A stretch of DNA of 19,870 nucleotides from Salinisphaera sp. UBA1666 (GTDB lineage: Bacteria; Pseudomonadota; Gammaproteobacteria; Nevskiales; Salinisphaeraceae), in contig DCKU01000147.1 of assembly GCA_002320455.1 (NCBI GenBank), forward strand, positions 3,783 through 23,652, given 5' to 3'. Made by a program: the position numbers and the translations under genes. The notes beneath the pieces were generated by a model. It made no database searches and had not been told where the DNA came from. It saw only the letters and a program-made list of their open reading frames with translations. Shown here one piece after another: positions 1-7,604 of this stretch. Every line of letters starts with the position of its first letter. The stretch's first letter is position 1.

Positions 1-65
1 CTTGCCGCCCCTAGTCAATTTTTAGGGAGCGCTTGGCGCGGACTCGTTTGAAGCGTCAACAGGCC

Positions 66-1544
66 CTAGCGCCGCCAGAAGGCGGGCGTCATAATGACCA
101 GCAGAGTAAACACTTCAAGCCGGCCCAGCAGCATGGACAGACACAGCGTCCATTTGCCGGCGGCGGGGATGCTGGCCATGTTGGACGAGACTTCACCCAG
201 CCCCGGGCCGATATTGTTGATGGTGGCAGCCACGGCAGAAAACGCGGTGATTTCCGACAGGCCGGTGGATAACAGAATCAAGAACATCAGCCCGAAGACG
301 CTGACATAGACCGCAAAAAACCCCCAGACCGCCTGTACCACCCGATCCGGGATGACTTTTTCGCCCATCTTGATGGGAATCTCGGCGTTGGGGTGGACCA
401 GACGGCTGATCTCGCGCACGCCCTGCTTGGCCAGCAGAATCGAGCGCACCACCTTCATGCCGCCGGTGGTCGAGCCCGCGCAGCCGCCCACGAAGCCGCC
501 CAGCAGCAAGAACATGGGCAGAAAACTCGGCCACACCGAATAATCCGTGGTGGTAAAGCCCGTGGTCGTGCCGATAGACAACACCTGGAACAGCGATTTG
601 ATCAGCGCATCGTCCAGGCCGACATAGGTGCCGGCCACCATGAGCACCAGCGTAGAGATGGCCGTGGCGGCGGCGATCATGAGGATGAAGGTCCGGGTTT
701 CCGAGTCGCGCCAATAGATGCCCGGGTCGGCGTTGCGCCAGACCATGAAGTGCATGCCGAAACTCACCGAGCCAGCCAGCATCGAAATGATGGCTACCAG
801 CTCGATCGCCGCACTGCCGTGATAGCCCAGCGATAGATCGTGATTGGCAAAGCCGCCGGTAGCGATCGACGAAAACGCGTTGCCCACGGCGTCGAACACG
901 CTGGTGCCTGCCACCCAGAACAGAAACGCCGAGATGATGGTCAGCGAAACGTAGAGATACCACAGCGCCTTGGCGGTCTCGCGGATGCGCGGGGTGAGCT
1001 TGGAATCCTTGATGGGCCCGGGCGTTTCAGCGCGATAAAGCTGCATGCCACCCACGCCCAGCATGGGCAGCACCGCCACGGCCAGCACGATGATGCCCAT
1101 GCCGCCCATCCAGTGCAGCAGTACGCGCCAGAACAGAATGGCATGGGGCAGGGTGTCCAGACCCACCAGCACCGTGGCCCCGGTCGTGGTCAGGCCCGAG
1201 ACCGACTCGAACGTGGCTTCGGTGAAGCTCATGTCCGGCCGTACGGCCAGCCACAGCGGTATGGCCCCGAACAGCGATAGCACCATCCAGAACAGCACCA
1301 CGACCAGGAAGCCGTCGCGGATCTTGAGCTCTCGGCGTACGTGTCGTGTAGGCGCCCAGGCCATGAAACCGGTGGCCAGCGTGACCGCAAAGCCTACGAG
1401 GAAAGCTTCGAGCTCGCCGTCGCCGTAGAGGCCGCCCACGGCCACGGGCAACAGCATCGATCCGGAAAAGATCATCAGCAAAATGCCCAGCACGCGTTGC
1501 ACGCCGGCATAGCGATAGGTGACGTGACCTTCGACCAGGCTCAC
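66..1544 (-). CDS. trkH: Trk potassium uptake system, membrane subunit TrkH
   Basis: Inner-membrane K+-translocating subunit that works with the cytosolic TrkA ring. The 492-residue product is close to the usual ~483 residues and hydrophobic throughout. It shows the four pore-loop filter segments of the TrkH/KtrB family in order: SGLTTTGATV, SSIATGGFANHD, LSIGTTTGFTTTDY and NNIGPGLGEV. The family block HWMGGMGIIVLAVAVLP and the C-terminal end GRLEVFTLLVIMTPAFWRR are also present. The start is a GTG 12 bp after the trkA stop codon, with no clear Shine-Dalgarno, so translation is probably coupled to trkA. No hairpin terminator is visible in the 65 bases between its stop and the window edge. Identification is very secure; the exact start is less so. 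Confidence 0.96.
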   Translation of the reverse strand: MSLVEGHVTYRYAGVQRVLGILLMIFSGSMLLPVAVGGLYGDGELEAFLVGFAVTLATGFMAWAPTRHVRRELKIRDGFLVVVLFWMVLSLFGAIPLWLAVRPDMSFTEATFESVSGLTTTGATVLVGLDTLPHAILFWRVLLHWMGGMGIIVLAVAVLPMLGVGGMQLYRAETPGPIKDSKLTPRIRETAKALWYLYVSLTIISAFLFWVAGTSVFDAVGNAFSSIATGGFANHDLSLGYHGSAAIELVAIISMLAGSVSFGMHFMVWRNADPGIYWRDSETRTFILMIAAATAISTLVLMVAGTYVGLDDALIKSLFQVLSIGTTTGFTTTDYSVWPSFLPMFLLLGGFVGGCAGSTTGGMKVVRSILLAKQGVREISRLVHPNAEIPIKMGEKVIPDRVVQAVWGFFAVYVSVFGLMFLILLSTGLSEITAFSAVAATINNIGPGLGEVSSNMASIPAAGKWTLCLSMLLGRLEVFTLLVIMTPAFWRR

Positions 1545-1556
1545 GAACGGGCCCGG

Positions 1557-2936
1557 CTAGACATATGACACCCCCACCTGGAACAGCTGTTCCACGGCCG
1601 GGGTATAGCGCTTGTCGATGATGAAGATCATGACGTGATCGCCCGACTCGATCACGGTGTCGTGATGGGCGATGATGACCTCTTCGCCGCGGGCGATCGC
1701 CCCGATCGAGGCGCCCGGAGGCAGCTTGATTTCGTCCAGGCGCCGGCCGACCACCCGCGAGTTGCCGCGCTCGCCGTGGGCGATGGCCTCGATGGCCTCG
1801 GCAGCCCCCCGGCGCAGGGTATGGGCCCGCACCACGTCGCCGCGGCGTACATGCGCCAGCAGCGCCGAAATGGTCGACTGCTTGGGCGAGATCGCGATAT
1901 CGATCTGGGTGCCCGAGGACTCGATCAGGTCGACATAGGCCAGCCGGTTGATCAGCGACATGGCCTTGCGCGCGCCCAGACGCTTGGCCAGCATTGCCGA
2001 GAGGATATTGGCCTCGTCGTCGTCGGTGACCGAGCAGAACACGTCGATCGACTCGATGTTCTCCTCGCGCAGCAGCGTTTCGTTGGCCGCATCGCCTTTC
2101 AGCACGATGGCCCGATTGACCCGCTCGGACAGCCAGGCCGCGCGCTCTGGATTGTGCTCGATGACCTTGACCTGGCACTGATTTTCCAGCGCGCGCGCCA
2201 AGCGGGTGCCGATATTGCCGCCGCCGGCCAGCATCACGCGTTTAACCGGGCGATCGATCTTTCTGAGCTCGCCGATGACCTGCTTGATGTCGCGCCGGGC
2301 GGCCACGAAGAACACTTCGTCGTCGGCCTCGATGACCGTATCGCCTTCAGGAATCAGGGGCTTGCCGCGCCGATAAATCGCAACGACCCGGGTATCCACG
2401 TTCGGGATATGGCTGCGGATGGTGGCCAGCTCGTTGCCGACCAGCGGGCCGCCGTAATAGGCCTTTACGCCCACCACCTGAACGCGCCCGCCGGCGAAAT
2501 CCACCACCTGCAGCGCGCCGGGATACTGGATCAGGCGTTTGATGTAGTCGGTGACCAGCTGCTCCGGGCTGATCGACATATCGATGGGGATGGCATCCTG
2601 ATGAAACAGCCGGTCCTCGATCAGATACTCCGACGAGCGAATACGCGCGATCTTTGTTGGGGTGTGGAACAGCGTGTAGGCGATCTGACAGGCCACCATG
2701 TTGATCTCATCGACCGCGGTGACAGCGATGATCATGTCGGCGTCGTTGGCGCCCGCGTCGCGCAATACCGCCGGATGCGCGGCGTAGCCATGTACCGCCC
2801 GGATATCCAGGCGATCCTGCAAGGGCCGCAGCAGCGATTGATTGGTGTCGACGACGGTAACGTCGTTGGCCTCGTGCGCCAGATTCTCGGCGAGCGTGGC
2901 CCCGACTTCACCGGCCCCCAGGATGATGATCTTCAT
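1557..2936 (-). CDS. trkA: Trk potassium uptake regulator TrkA (double RCK protein)
   Basis: Cytosolic NAD(H)-binding subunit that gates TrkH. The 459-residue product matches the usual length (~458). It holds two tandem RCK modules: a first Rossmann motif LGAGEVGATLAENLA at residues 6-20 with acidic D30 closing beta-2, and a second AGGGNIGTRLARALE at about 237-251, each followed by a TrkA-C region. The frame stays open upstream for 43 more codons, but family homology begins at the ATG whose first base is 2936 (MKIIILGAGEVG), so the shorter start is chosen. No Shine-Dalgarno precedes this ATG. It lies directly upstream of trkH and divergent from hisI, so the two genes form a small potassium operon. 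Confidence 0.96.
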   Translation of the reverse strand: MKIIILGAGEVGATLAENLAHEANDVTVVDTNQSLLRPLQDRLDIRAVHGYAAHPAVLRDAGANDADMIIAVTAVDEINMVACQIAYTLFHTPTKIARIRSSEYLIEDRLFHQDAIPIDMSISPEQLVTDYIKRLIQYPGALQVVDFAGGRVQVVGVKAYYGGPLVGNELATIRSHIPNVDTRVVAIYRRGKPLIPEGDTVIEADDEVFFVAARRDIKQVIGELRKIDRPVKRVMLAGGGNIGTRLARALENQCQVKVIEHNPERAAWLSERVNRAIVLKGDAANETLLREENIESIDVFCSVTDDDEANILSAMLAKRLGARKAMSLINRLAYVDLIESSGTQIDIAISPKQSTISALLAHVRRGDVVRAHTLRRGAAEAIEAIAHGERGNSRVVGRRLDEIKLPPGASIGAIARGEEVIIAHHDTVIESGDHVMIFIIDKRYTPAVEQLFQVGVSYV

Positions 2937-2944
2937 GCGCGGCA

Positions 2945-2973
2945 ACACTAGGCCGAGTTGGGCGTTCGTACAA
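2945..2973 (-). promoter_or_regulatory. Possible weak sigma70-type promoter of trkA
   Basis: On the minus strand TTGTAC (2973-2968) and TAGTGT (2950-2945) are separated by 17 bp. Each matches only three of six consensus positions. Transcription would begin almost at the trkA ATG, which also lacks a ribosome binding site, so the message could be leaderless. This is a weak sequence match only. Confidence 0.2.
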
Positions 2974-3118
2974 GCCAGATTTATGCGCGCCGTCGGCTTC
3001 GGCGTAGGACGGCCGCGACTGCGCGGCGTTTCGACAAGGCGTAGGATACGTCCGTGCGCCCCCACGCAGATTTGACCGGTTTCACGATGGATCGACTGCT
3101 CAACGGACCAATCTCTTG

Positions 3119-3541
3119 ATGGACAACAGACGCTCCGACGCCTGGCTAGACGACGTAGCCTGGAACGATCAGGGACTGGTGCCCGTGATCACTCAGGCGG
3201 TAGACACCAAGCGCGTGCTGACGTTGGCCTGGATGAACCGCGAGTCGCTGGCGGCCACGGTGGATTCGGGCTATGCAACCTATTGGTCACGCTCTAGGGG
3301 TAAGCTCTGGCGCAAGGGCGAGAGCTCGGGCAATCTACAATCCGTGGTGTCTATCGCCCTGGACTGCGACGCCGATGCGATCCTGCTCCAGGTCGAACAG
3401 ATCGGCGGTGTGGCCTGTCACACCGGGCGGGAATCGTGTTTCTATCAGGTACTTACGGCTGGGGCGTGGACGACGGTGGACCCTGTCATCACCGCCCCGG
3501 AAGACATGTACGGCCCATCGGCCAGCAAAGGCGACGAGTAA
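3119..3541 (+). CDS. hisI: Phosphoribosyl-AMP cyclohydrolase
   Basis: Third enzyme of histidine biosynthesis; opens the purine ring of phosphoribosyl-AMP to give ProFAR. The product is 140 residues and shows the family signature in full: LAWMNRESL (36-44), YWSRSRGKLWRKGESSGN (55-72), the metal-binding DCDAD (82-86), and ACHTGRESCF (99-108) with zinc-ligand candidates C83, C100 and C107. A TTG at 3116 immediately precedes the ATG at 3119 and is an alternative start; no strong Shine-Dalgarno is seen for either. It is a stand-alone cyclohydrolase, not the HisIE fusion of enteric bacteria, and is followed after 1 bp by hisE. It is divergent from trkA. Confidence 0.96.
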   Translation: MDNRRSDAWLDDVAWNDQGLVPVITQAVDTKRVLTLAWMNRESLAATVDSGYATYWSRSRGKLWRKGESSGNLQSVVSIALDCDADAILLQVEQIGGVACHTGRESCFYQVLTAGAWTTVDPVITAPEDMYGPSASKGDE

Positions 3542-3542
3542 C

Positions 3543-3899
3543 GTGACCGAAACCGCTTCGACCGCCGATATCTTTGCGGCCCTGGACCACGCACTGGCCA
3601 AGCGCCGGGACGCCGATCCGGCGACAAGCTATACCGCGGCCCTGTATGCAGGCGGTACGCCAAAGATTTCGGCCAAGATCACCGAAGAAGCCGCTGAAGT
3701 CGTTGATGCCGCGGGCGAAGACGACACGGCCCATCTGGTGCACGAAGTCGCTGATCTGTGGTTTCACTGTATGGTGTTGTTACAAGCTCGCGGCCAGGAT
3801 GTATCGGCCGTACAAGACGAACTCGCGCGCCGTTTCGGCGTATCCGGCCATGATGAAAAGGCCGCACGACCCAGCGGGAATTCTGCGTCCCGCGACTAG
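3543..3899 (+). CDS. hisE: Phosphoribosyl-ATP pyrophosphatase
   Basis: Second step of histidine biosynthesis: hydrolyses phosphoribosyl-ATP to phosphoribosyl-AMP and pyrophosphate. The 118-residue product is an all-alpha MazG-fold protein with the family core SYTAALYAGG (29-38), KITEEAAEVVDAA (45-57, metal-binding glutamates) and HEVADLWFHCMVLL (67-80). The start is GTG at 3543, one base after the hisI stop codon, with an AAAGG about ten bases upstream. The frame is open far upstream inside hisI, but that part is a shadow of hisI. The last ~20 residues are polar and probably disordered. hisI-hisE sit apart from the rest of the his operon and lead into tatABC. Confidence 0.94.
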   Translation: MTETASTADIFAALDHALAKRRDADPATSYTAALYAGGTPKISAKITEEAAEVVDAAGEDDTAHLVHEVADLWFHCMVLLQARGQDVSAVQDELARRFGVSGHDEKAARPSGNSASRD

Positions 3900-3901
3900 C
3901 T

Positions 3902-3906
3902 GGAGG
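3902..3906 (+). promoter_or_regulatory. Strong ribosome binding site of tatA
   Basis: GGAGG lies five bases before the tatA ATG at 3912. It is one of the few canonical Shine-Dalgarno sequences in this window and would fit the high TatA level relative to TatB and TatC known in this pathway. Confidence 0.75.
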
Positions 3907-3911
3907 AAATC

Positions 3912-4166
3912 ATGCTCAGCGGTATCAGTATCTGGCAGCTTTTGATCGTTCTGGCGATCGTATTGCTTTTGTTCGGTTCCAAGCGTCTGCGCAACCTGGG
4001 CCCTGATCTGGGCTCGGCACTTAAGGGCTTTCGCTCGGCCATGAAAGACGAAGACAAGGACAAGGAAGATCGCGACGACGATCCGCAGGTGGTCGAGCAC
4101 GTCAACCGCGATCAGGCTGACTCCAAGACCCACGACCGCGAGCGCTCCAACTCCTCGCGCGATTAG
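3912..4166 (+). CDS. tatA: Twin-arginine translocase subunit TatA
   Basis: Small membrane protein that oligomerises to let folded proteins cross the inner membrane in the Tat pathway. The 84-residue product has a short N-terminal membrane helix (residues ~5-20), the invariant FG hinge at 21-22, and an amphipathic helix containing LGPDLGSALKGFRSAMK. A highly charged tail of Asp, Glu, Lys and Arg follows. The start is set by a strong GGAGG. Lack of the TatB GPxRLP motif and its place as first tat gene make it TatA rather than TatB. It is 12 bp downstream of hisE, so hisIE and tatABC are probably co-transcribed. Confidence 0.96.
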   Translation: MLSGISIWQLLIVLAIVLLLFGSKRLRNLGPDLGSALKGFRSAMKDEDKDKEDRDDDPQVVEHVNRDQADSKTHDRERSNSSRD

Positions 4167-4194
4167 TTCGTCGTCACCGCGGTAGCGAGCGTTT

Positions 4195-4551
4195 ATGTTC
4201 GACATCGGTTTCTGGGAGCTGAGCGTCCTGGCCATCATCGGTTTGATCGTGCTGGGCCCCGAGCGTTTGCCGGTGGTCGCCCGTACGGTCGGGCGCTGGG
4301 TGGGCCAGGCCAAGCACTACATGAGTGCTCTGACCAGCGAGCTTGAGCGCGAGGTCAAAGCTGACGACATCCGTCGCGAAGTACGCGAAGCGCGCGAACA
4401 GATTGAGGCCGAAACCCGTAACGCACGCGACAGCGTGGATCGCAACGTTGAGGCCACGGCTCGTCCGCTCAAAGAAGACCTCGAACGAGATGCAGCCGCG
4501 CCACGGCCCTCTGAAAACCACTCATCGACTGACAAAGACAAATCCTCGTGA
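4195..4551 (+). CDS. tatB: Twin-arginine translocase subunit TatB
   Basis: Partner of TatC in recognising twin-arginine signal peptides. The 118-residue product begins MFDIGFWELSVLAIIGL with the conserved glutamate E8 in the membrane helix. The TatB-specific hinge LGPERLP follows at 20-26, then a long charged amphipathic and coiled-coil-like region with many Glu/Arg residues (~45-100) and a Ser/Lys-rich end. The start ATG lies 28 bp after tatA with only a weak ribosome binding site. Its 3' end overlaps the tatC start by four bases, a sign of coupled translation. Confidence 0.96.
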   Translation: MFDIGFWELSVLAIIGLIVLGPERLPVVARTVGRWVGQAKHYMSALTSELEREVKADDIRREVREAREQIEAETRNARDSVDRNVEATARPLKEDLERDAAAPRPSENHSSTDKDKSS

Positions 4552-5300
4552 GCACGCCGGACGAAGAAGAACAGCCGTTGATGGCGCATCTGCTGGAGTT
4601 GCGCACGCGTGTCATACGGATCGTGCTGGGCATTGCCGTGGTTTTTTTGCCCTGTTTCTATTTCTCGCGCCCGCTGTTCACGTTCTTATCCGGGCCGCTG
4701 CTGTCGCATATGCCGGGCACCAACAGCCTGATCGCCACCGGCGTGACCGCGCCGTTTCTGGTGCCGGTGAAGCTGGCCATCATGCTGGCTTTCGTGTTGT
4801 CGCTGCCCTGGACGCTGTATCAGGTCTGGATGTTCGTGGCGCCGGGGCTGTATCTGAACGAGCGCCGGTTGATGACGCCGCTGCTGGTGTCGTCGACGCT
4901 GCTTTTCTATTTCGGTATGGCATTCGCGCAGTTCGTCATCTTTCCGATCGTGTTCGGATTTTTCGTGTCGGTCGCTCCGGCCGGCGTGTCGGTGATGACG
5001 GATATATCCAGCTACCTGGATTTCGTCTTGAAGATGTTCATGGCCTTCGGCATCGCGTTTGAAATGCCTGTGGCCATTTTCTTGATCGTGTGGGCCGGCT
5101 TCGTCACGCCGAAGCAGCTGGCCAGCTATCGGCCTTACGTATTGGTGGCCTCGTTTGCCGGGGGCATGTTGCTGACGCCGCCTGACGTGATCTCGCAGAC
5201 GCTTTTGGCCGTGCCGGTCTATCTGCTTTACGAGCTGGGTATCGTGACCGCTCGAACATTCGCCCCGGGGGCTCGCGAGCGCGAAAACACGTCGTCCTGA
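4548..5300 (+). CDS. tatC: Twin-arginine translocase subunit TatC
   Basis: Six-helix inner-membrane receptor of the Tat pathway. The 250-residue product has the N-terminal family motif HLLELRTR with signal-peptide-contacting E17 and R19. It also has the conserved FVAPGLYLNERR with E105, and the LLVSSTLLFYFGMAFA segment after it. Late motifs include TPKQLASYRPYVLV and LTPPDVISQTLLAVPVYLLYE. The start is a GTG in the overlapping GTGA shared with the tatB stop codon. No obvious terminator follows; a short 6-bp hairpin at 5301-5315 has no T-run. Confidence 0.97.
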   Translation: MSTPDEEEQPLMAHLLELRTRVIRIVLGIAVVFLPCFYFSRPLFTFLSGPLLSHMPGTNSLIATGVTAPFLVPVKLAIMLAFVLSLPWTLYQVWMFVAPGLYLNERRLMTPLLVSSTLLFYFGMAFAQFVIFPIVFGFFVSVAPAGVSVMTDISSYLDFVLKMFMAFGIAFEMPVAIFLIVWAGFVTPKQLASYRPYVLVASFAGGMLLTPPDVISQTLLAVPVYLLYELGIVTARTFAPGARERENTSS

Positions 5301-5333
5301 CGTCGTTCGACGACGGCGAAACACTGGCTCGCC

Positions 5334-5362
5334 TTGAACTGAGTTAAGCCGTGATTCATACC
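5334..5362 (+). promoter_or_regulatory. Possible promoter of the EF-hand protein gene
   Basis: TTGAAC (5334-5339) and CATACC (5357-5362) are 17 bp apart, matching the sigma70 consensus at four and three of six positions. They lie about 50 bases before the start codon. The 112-bp gap from tatC and the separate terminator after this gene make an own promoter likely, but this exact site is a weak match. Confidence 0.25.
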
Positions 5363-5412
5363 CCTGGCGTAGCGTCGAGGCCCTGATTCAAGACGTCCCA
5401 AGGACCTCTCAA

Positions 5413-6198
5413 ATGTTCAAGAAAACAGCAATTGCCTTCGGCCTGGCTATCGTGACCGGCTCGGCTTTCGCCGCTCCTGCCTCCGGTGCGGCCGGCGCCG
5501 ACGTCAGCGCCAATGCTTCCACGTCGGGCATGAGCGCCAGCGCCAACACCAACGGTTCGCTGACGGCCCAGTTCAAGAAGCTGGACACGAACGGCAACGG
5601 TGTATTGAGCATGAGCGAGGCGCAGGCCAATCCGGCCGTGGCAAAGCTCTATAACTCGCTGAAGACCAACGAGTCGATCAGTACCGATCCGAAAGCCAAG
5701 CGTTCGGATGCCAAAACCAATGGTGTAACGCTTGAGCAGTTCAAGGCCGGCATGCACGCGGCCTCCGGCGGAACAGCTGGTCCGGCCGTTAGTGGTGGTG
5801 ACACCTACACCGTGATGAAAGACGGCGCCAAGAAGACAATGGAAGACGGTGCGGCCCGTGCCAAGAGCGGTATGAAGAGCGCCGAAAGTGGTGCGAAGGA
5901 CGCCGGCACTGCAACCAAAGATCGCATGAAGACGATGGGTGCCAGCGCTGAGACGCGTATGAAAGACGCCGGTCAGCGCATGAAGCAGGATGGCGCCAAG
6001 ATGCGACAGGATATGGGCAGCCGTATGGATCGCGCCAAAGCTGATATGGCCGGTAAAACAAACACCATGACGTCGGGTATGAATGGCGGCGTGCAGACCG
6101 AGGCCAACGGGAGCGCGAATGCGAGCGGTGGCACCACGCAGATGAGTGGTGAGGCCAATACCGACACCACGACCGACATGAACACGACGGACGAGTAA
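5413..6198 (+). CDS. Secreted EF-hand protein with methionine-patterned low-complexity tail
   Basis: The 261-residue product has a Sec signal peptide (residues 1-20, cleavage after AFA) and one canonical EF-hand loop DTNGNGVLSMSE at 58-69. Calcium ligands fall at loop positions 1, 3, 5 and 12. A degenerate second EF-hand-like segment lies around 92-112 (DAKTNGVTLEQFKAG). From residue ~135 to 223 a charged Ala/Lys/Gly/Asp region carries methionines at spacings of mainly 4, 7, 8 and 11 residues. It resembles amphipathic LEA-like or apolipoprotein-like helices. A Gly/Ser/Thr/Asn-rich end follows. After V134 there is no Leu, Ile, Phe, Tyr, Trp, His, Cys or Pro. AAGGA eight bases upstream supports the start. 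The gene is monocistronic, between tatC and a strong terminator. Periplasmic or exported; calcium binding is likely, the job of the tail is unknown. I do not recognise a named family for the whole protein. Confidence 0.85.
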   Translation: MFKKTAIAFGLAIVTGSAFAAPASGAAGADVSANASTSGMSASANTNGSLTAQFKKLDTNGNGVLSMSEAQANPAVAKLYNSLKTNESISTDPKAKRSDAKTNGVTLEQFKAGMHAASGGTAGPAVSGGDTYTVMKDGAKKTMEDGAARAKSGMKSAESGAKDAGTATKDRMKTMGASAETRMKDAGQRMKQDGAKMRQDMGSRMDRAKADMAGKTNTMTSGMNGGVQTEANGSANASGGTTQMSGEANTDTTTDMNTTDE

Positions 6199-6233
6199 GC
6201 GCCCGCAAGGTCTGGCAAATTATCGATCTGTTG

Positions 6234-6262
6234 GCCCCGTCGCTCTGCGACGGGGCTTTTTT
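6234..6262 (+). terminator. Strong rho-independent terminator after the EF-hand gene
   Basis: A perfect 10-bp GC-rich stem (6234-6243 with 6247-6256) closes a three-base TCT loop and is followed by six T residues (6257-6262). It ends transcription of the EF-hand gene 36 bases after its stop codon and isolates it from the urease operon, whose first possible start codon is only 11 bases further on. Confidence 0.95.
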
Positions 6263-6273
6263 GTGGGCGCCGG

Positions 6274-7236
6274 GTGACAAATAAGCGCTTTCATCCAGAC
6301 CGGCGATTGTGTAAAAAAGCAGCCACAGATCCGGCAACACATACACTGATCGTTCTGTCCTGCTCTTCTCTACCGCCGCGCGCGCCGACAGCGACGCTTT
6401 CGGACGGTGCCGGTTGGCGCGCCTGCCTGGAGCTCGAAGCCGGCGTTGCCCACGAGCGCAGCGTGCTGCTGCGACGGCGCCACAGCGGGCCGCTATACAT
6501 CCAGCGTGCGCTCTATCCCGAGTCCGATTACACGGCTCACGTGATGATTCTGCATCCGCCCGGCGGGCTGGTGCAGGGAGATCAGATCGATATCCGCGCG
6601 CGCGCTGCCGCCGGGGCGGGCCTGCTCGTGACGACACCGTCGGCCGGCAAGTTCTATAAGACACCGGCCGGCGGCACGCGCCAGGCGGTACGTCTTGCCA
6701 CCGGGCCCGAGGCACGACTGGAGTGGCTGCCCCAAGAAGCCATTCTGTTCGACGGTGCACACGTGCGCCTGGCATTGGCAGTCGATCTTGACCCGACCAG
6801 CCGGGCGATCCTGTGGGACAGCGTGGTTTTCGGACGGCCGGCGATCGCCGAGCGCCTCGTAGACGGTGGTCTAGACACCGATCTGGCGATCGCGATCGAC
6901 GGTCGGCCGGTCTTCAGCGAGCGAACGCGCGTGCCGGGTCTGGCTACGTCGCATCTTCAGGACGCAGCGTGGGGTTTAGACGGGGCAGTCGCGATGGGCA
7001 CGCTTGTTGCGTACTGTCCGGAAGGCTTTGATGAACAACAGACGCGCGTGCTTCGTGAGGCAGTCGTTGCTGAGGGTGGTCGCTGCGCGATCACGCGGGT
7101 CGATGAATTGATGGTGGTCCGGGCGCTTGGCTTGTCCGCGGCTTTTGTGCGCCAGACGCTCGCGCGGGCCTGGCAGACGCTGCGGCCCTGGGTGATGGGC
7201 AAACCGGCGGTGGCGCCGCGGATCTGGTCGACATGA
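6274..7236 (+). CDS. ureD: Urease accessory protein UreD (UreH)
   Basis: Scaffold of the urease activation complex: binds apo-urease and, with UreF and UreG, passes nickel to the active site. Family blocks are clear: RRRHSGPLYIQRALYPE, ILHPPGGLVQGDQIDI, TTPSAGKFYKT, and EWLPQEAILFDGA. The frame gives 320 residues from a GTG at 6274, but UreD homology begins only near GAGWRACLELE (about residue 46). The true start is therefore uncertain: GTG 6274 or TTG 6307 are the only usual codons in frame. Neither has a good ribosome binding site, and 6274 lies only 11 bp past a terminator. First gene of the ureDABCEFG operon. Confidence 0.93.
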   Translation: MTNKRFHPDRRLCKKAATDPATHTLIVLSCSSLPPRAPTATLSDGAGWRACLELEAGVAHERSVLLRRRHSGPLYIQRALYPESDYTAHVMILHPPGGLVQGDQIDIRARAAAGAGLLVTTPSAGKFYKTPAGGTRQAVRLATGPEARLEWLPQEAILFDGAHVRLALAVDLDPTSRAILWDSVVFGRPAIAERLVDGGLDTDLAIAIDGRPVFSERTRVPGLATSHLQDAAWGLDGAVAMGTLVAYCPEGFDEQQTRVLREAVVAEGGRCAITRVDELMVVRALGLSAAFVRQTLARAWQTLRPWVMGKPAVAPRIWST

Positions 7237-7293
7237 GATAACGCGGCTCAGGCTATGCTGGCTCGGCCGGCTGATGAACAGGCATTGGAGATC

Positions 7294-7596
7294 ATGGAAC
7301 TCACGCCCCGAGAAAAAGACAAACTTTTGATCTTTTCGGCCGGCCTGCTGGCCGAGCGTCGCCGCGAGAATGGCTTGAAGCTGAACTACCCGGAAGCGAT
7401 GGCCTATATCGCTTCTGCCCTCATGGAAGGCGCGCGCGCCGGTCACAGCGTGGCGGAGATGATGGAGCACGGCCGCACACTGTTAGGCCGGGCTGATGTC
7501 ATGGAGGGCGTGCCTGAAATGCTGACCGAGGTACAGGTTGAGGCCACGTTCATCGACGGTACCAAGCTTGTGACCGTTCACGATCCGATCGTTTGA
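7294..7596 (+). CDS. ureA: Urease subunit gamma
   Basis: Small structural subunit of the (UreABC)3 urease. The product is exactly 100 residues, the family norm, and begins MELTPREKDKLLIFSAGLLA. Other conserved parts are RRRENGLKLNYPEAMAYI, DVMEGVPEMLTEVQVEATF and the end GTKLVTVHDPIV. The frame opens 13 codons earlier at 7255, but the family start is the ATG at 7294, which has GGAG three bases upstream (short spacing). The gamma, beta and alpha subunits are separate genes here, the common bacterial arrangement, not the fused form of Helicobacter. Eight bases separate it from ureB. Confidence 0.98.
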   Translation: MELTPREKDKLLIFSAGLLAERRRENGLKLNYPEAMAYIASALMEGARAGHSVAEMMEHGRTLLGRADVMEGVPEMLTEVQVEATFIDGTKLVTVHDPIV

Positions 7597-7604
7597 GAGT
7601 GCCC

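Noticed and set aside
1635..2951. Long open frame on the plus strand across trkA
   Set aside because: It is the antisense shadow of a certain trkA gene in GC-rich DNA; the predicted protein is rich in Asp, Arg and His with no recognisable domain.
5301..5315. Six-base hairpin CGTCGT-TCG-ACGACG after tatC
   Set aside because: Short stem with no T-run behind it, so not a convincing terminator.
5789..6775. Open frame of 328 codons on the minus strand across the EF-hand gene and ureD
   Set aside because: It runs through the strong terminator and two well-supported genes on the other strand, and its Arg/Ser/Cys-rich product has no family features.
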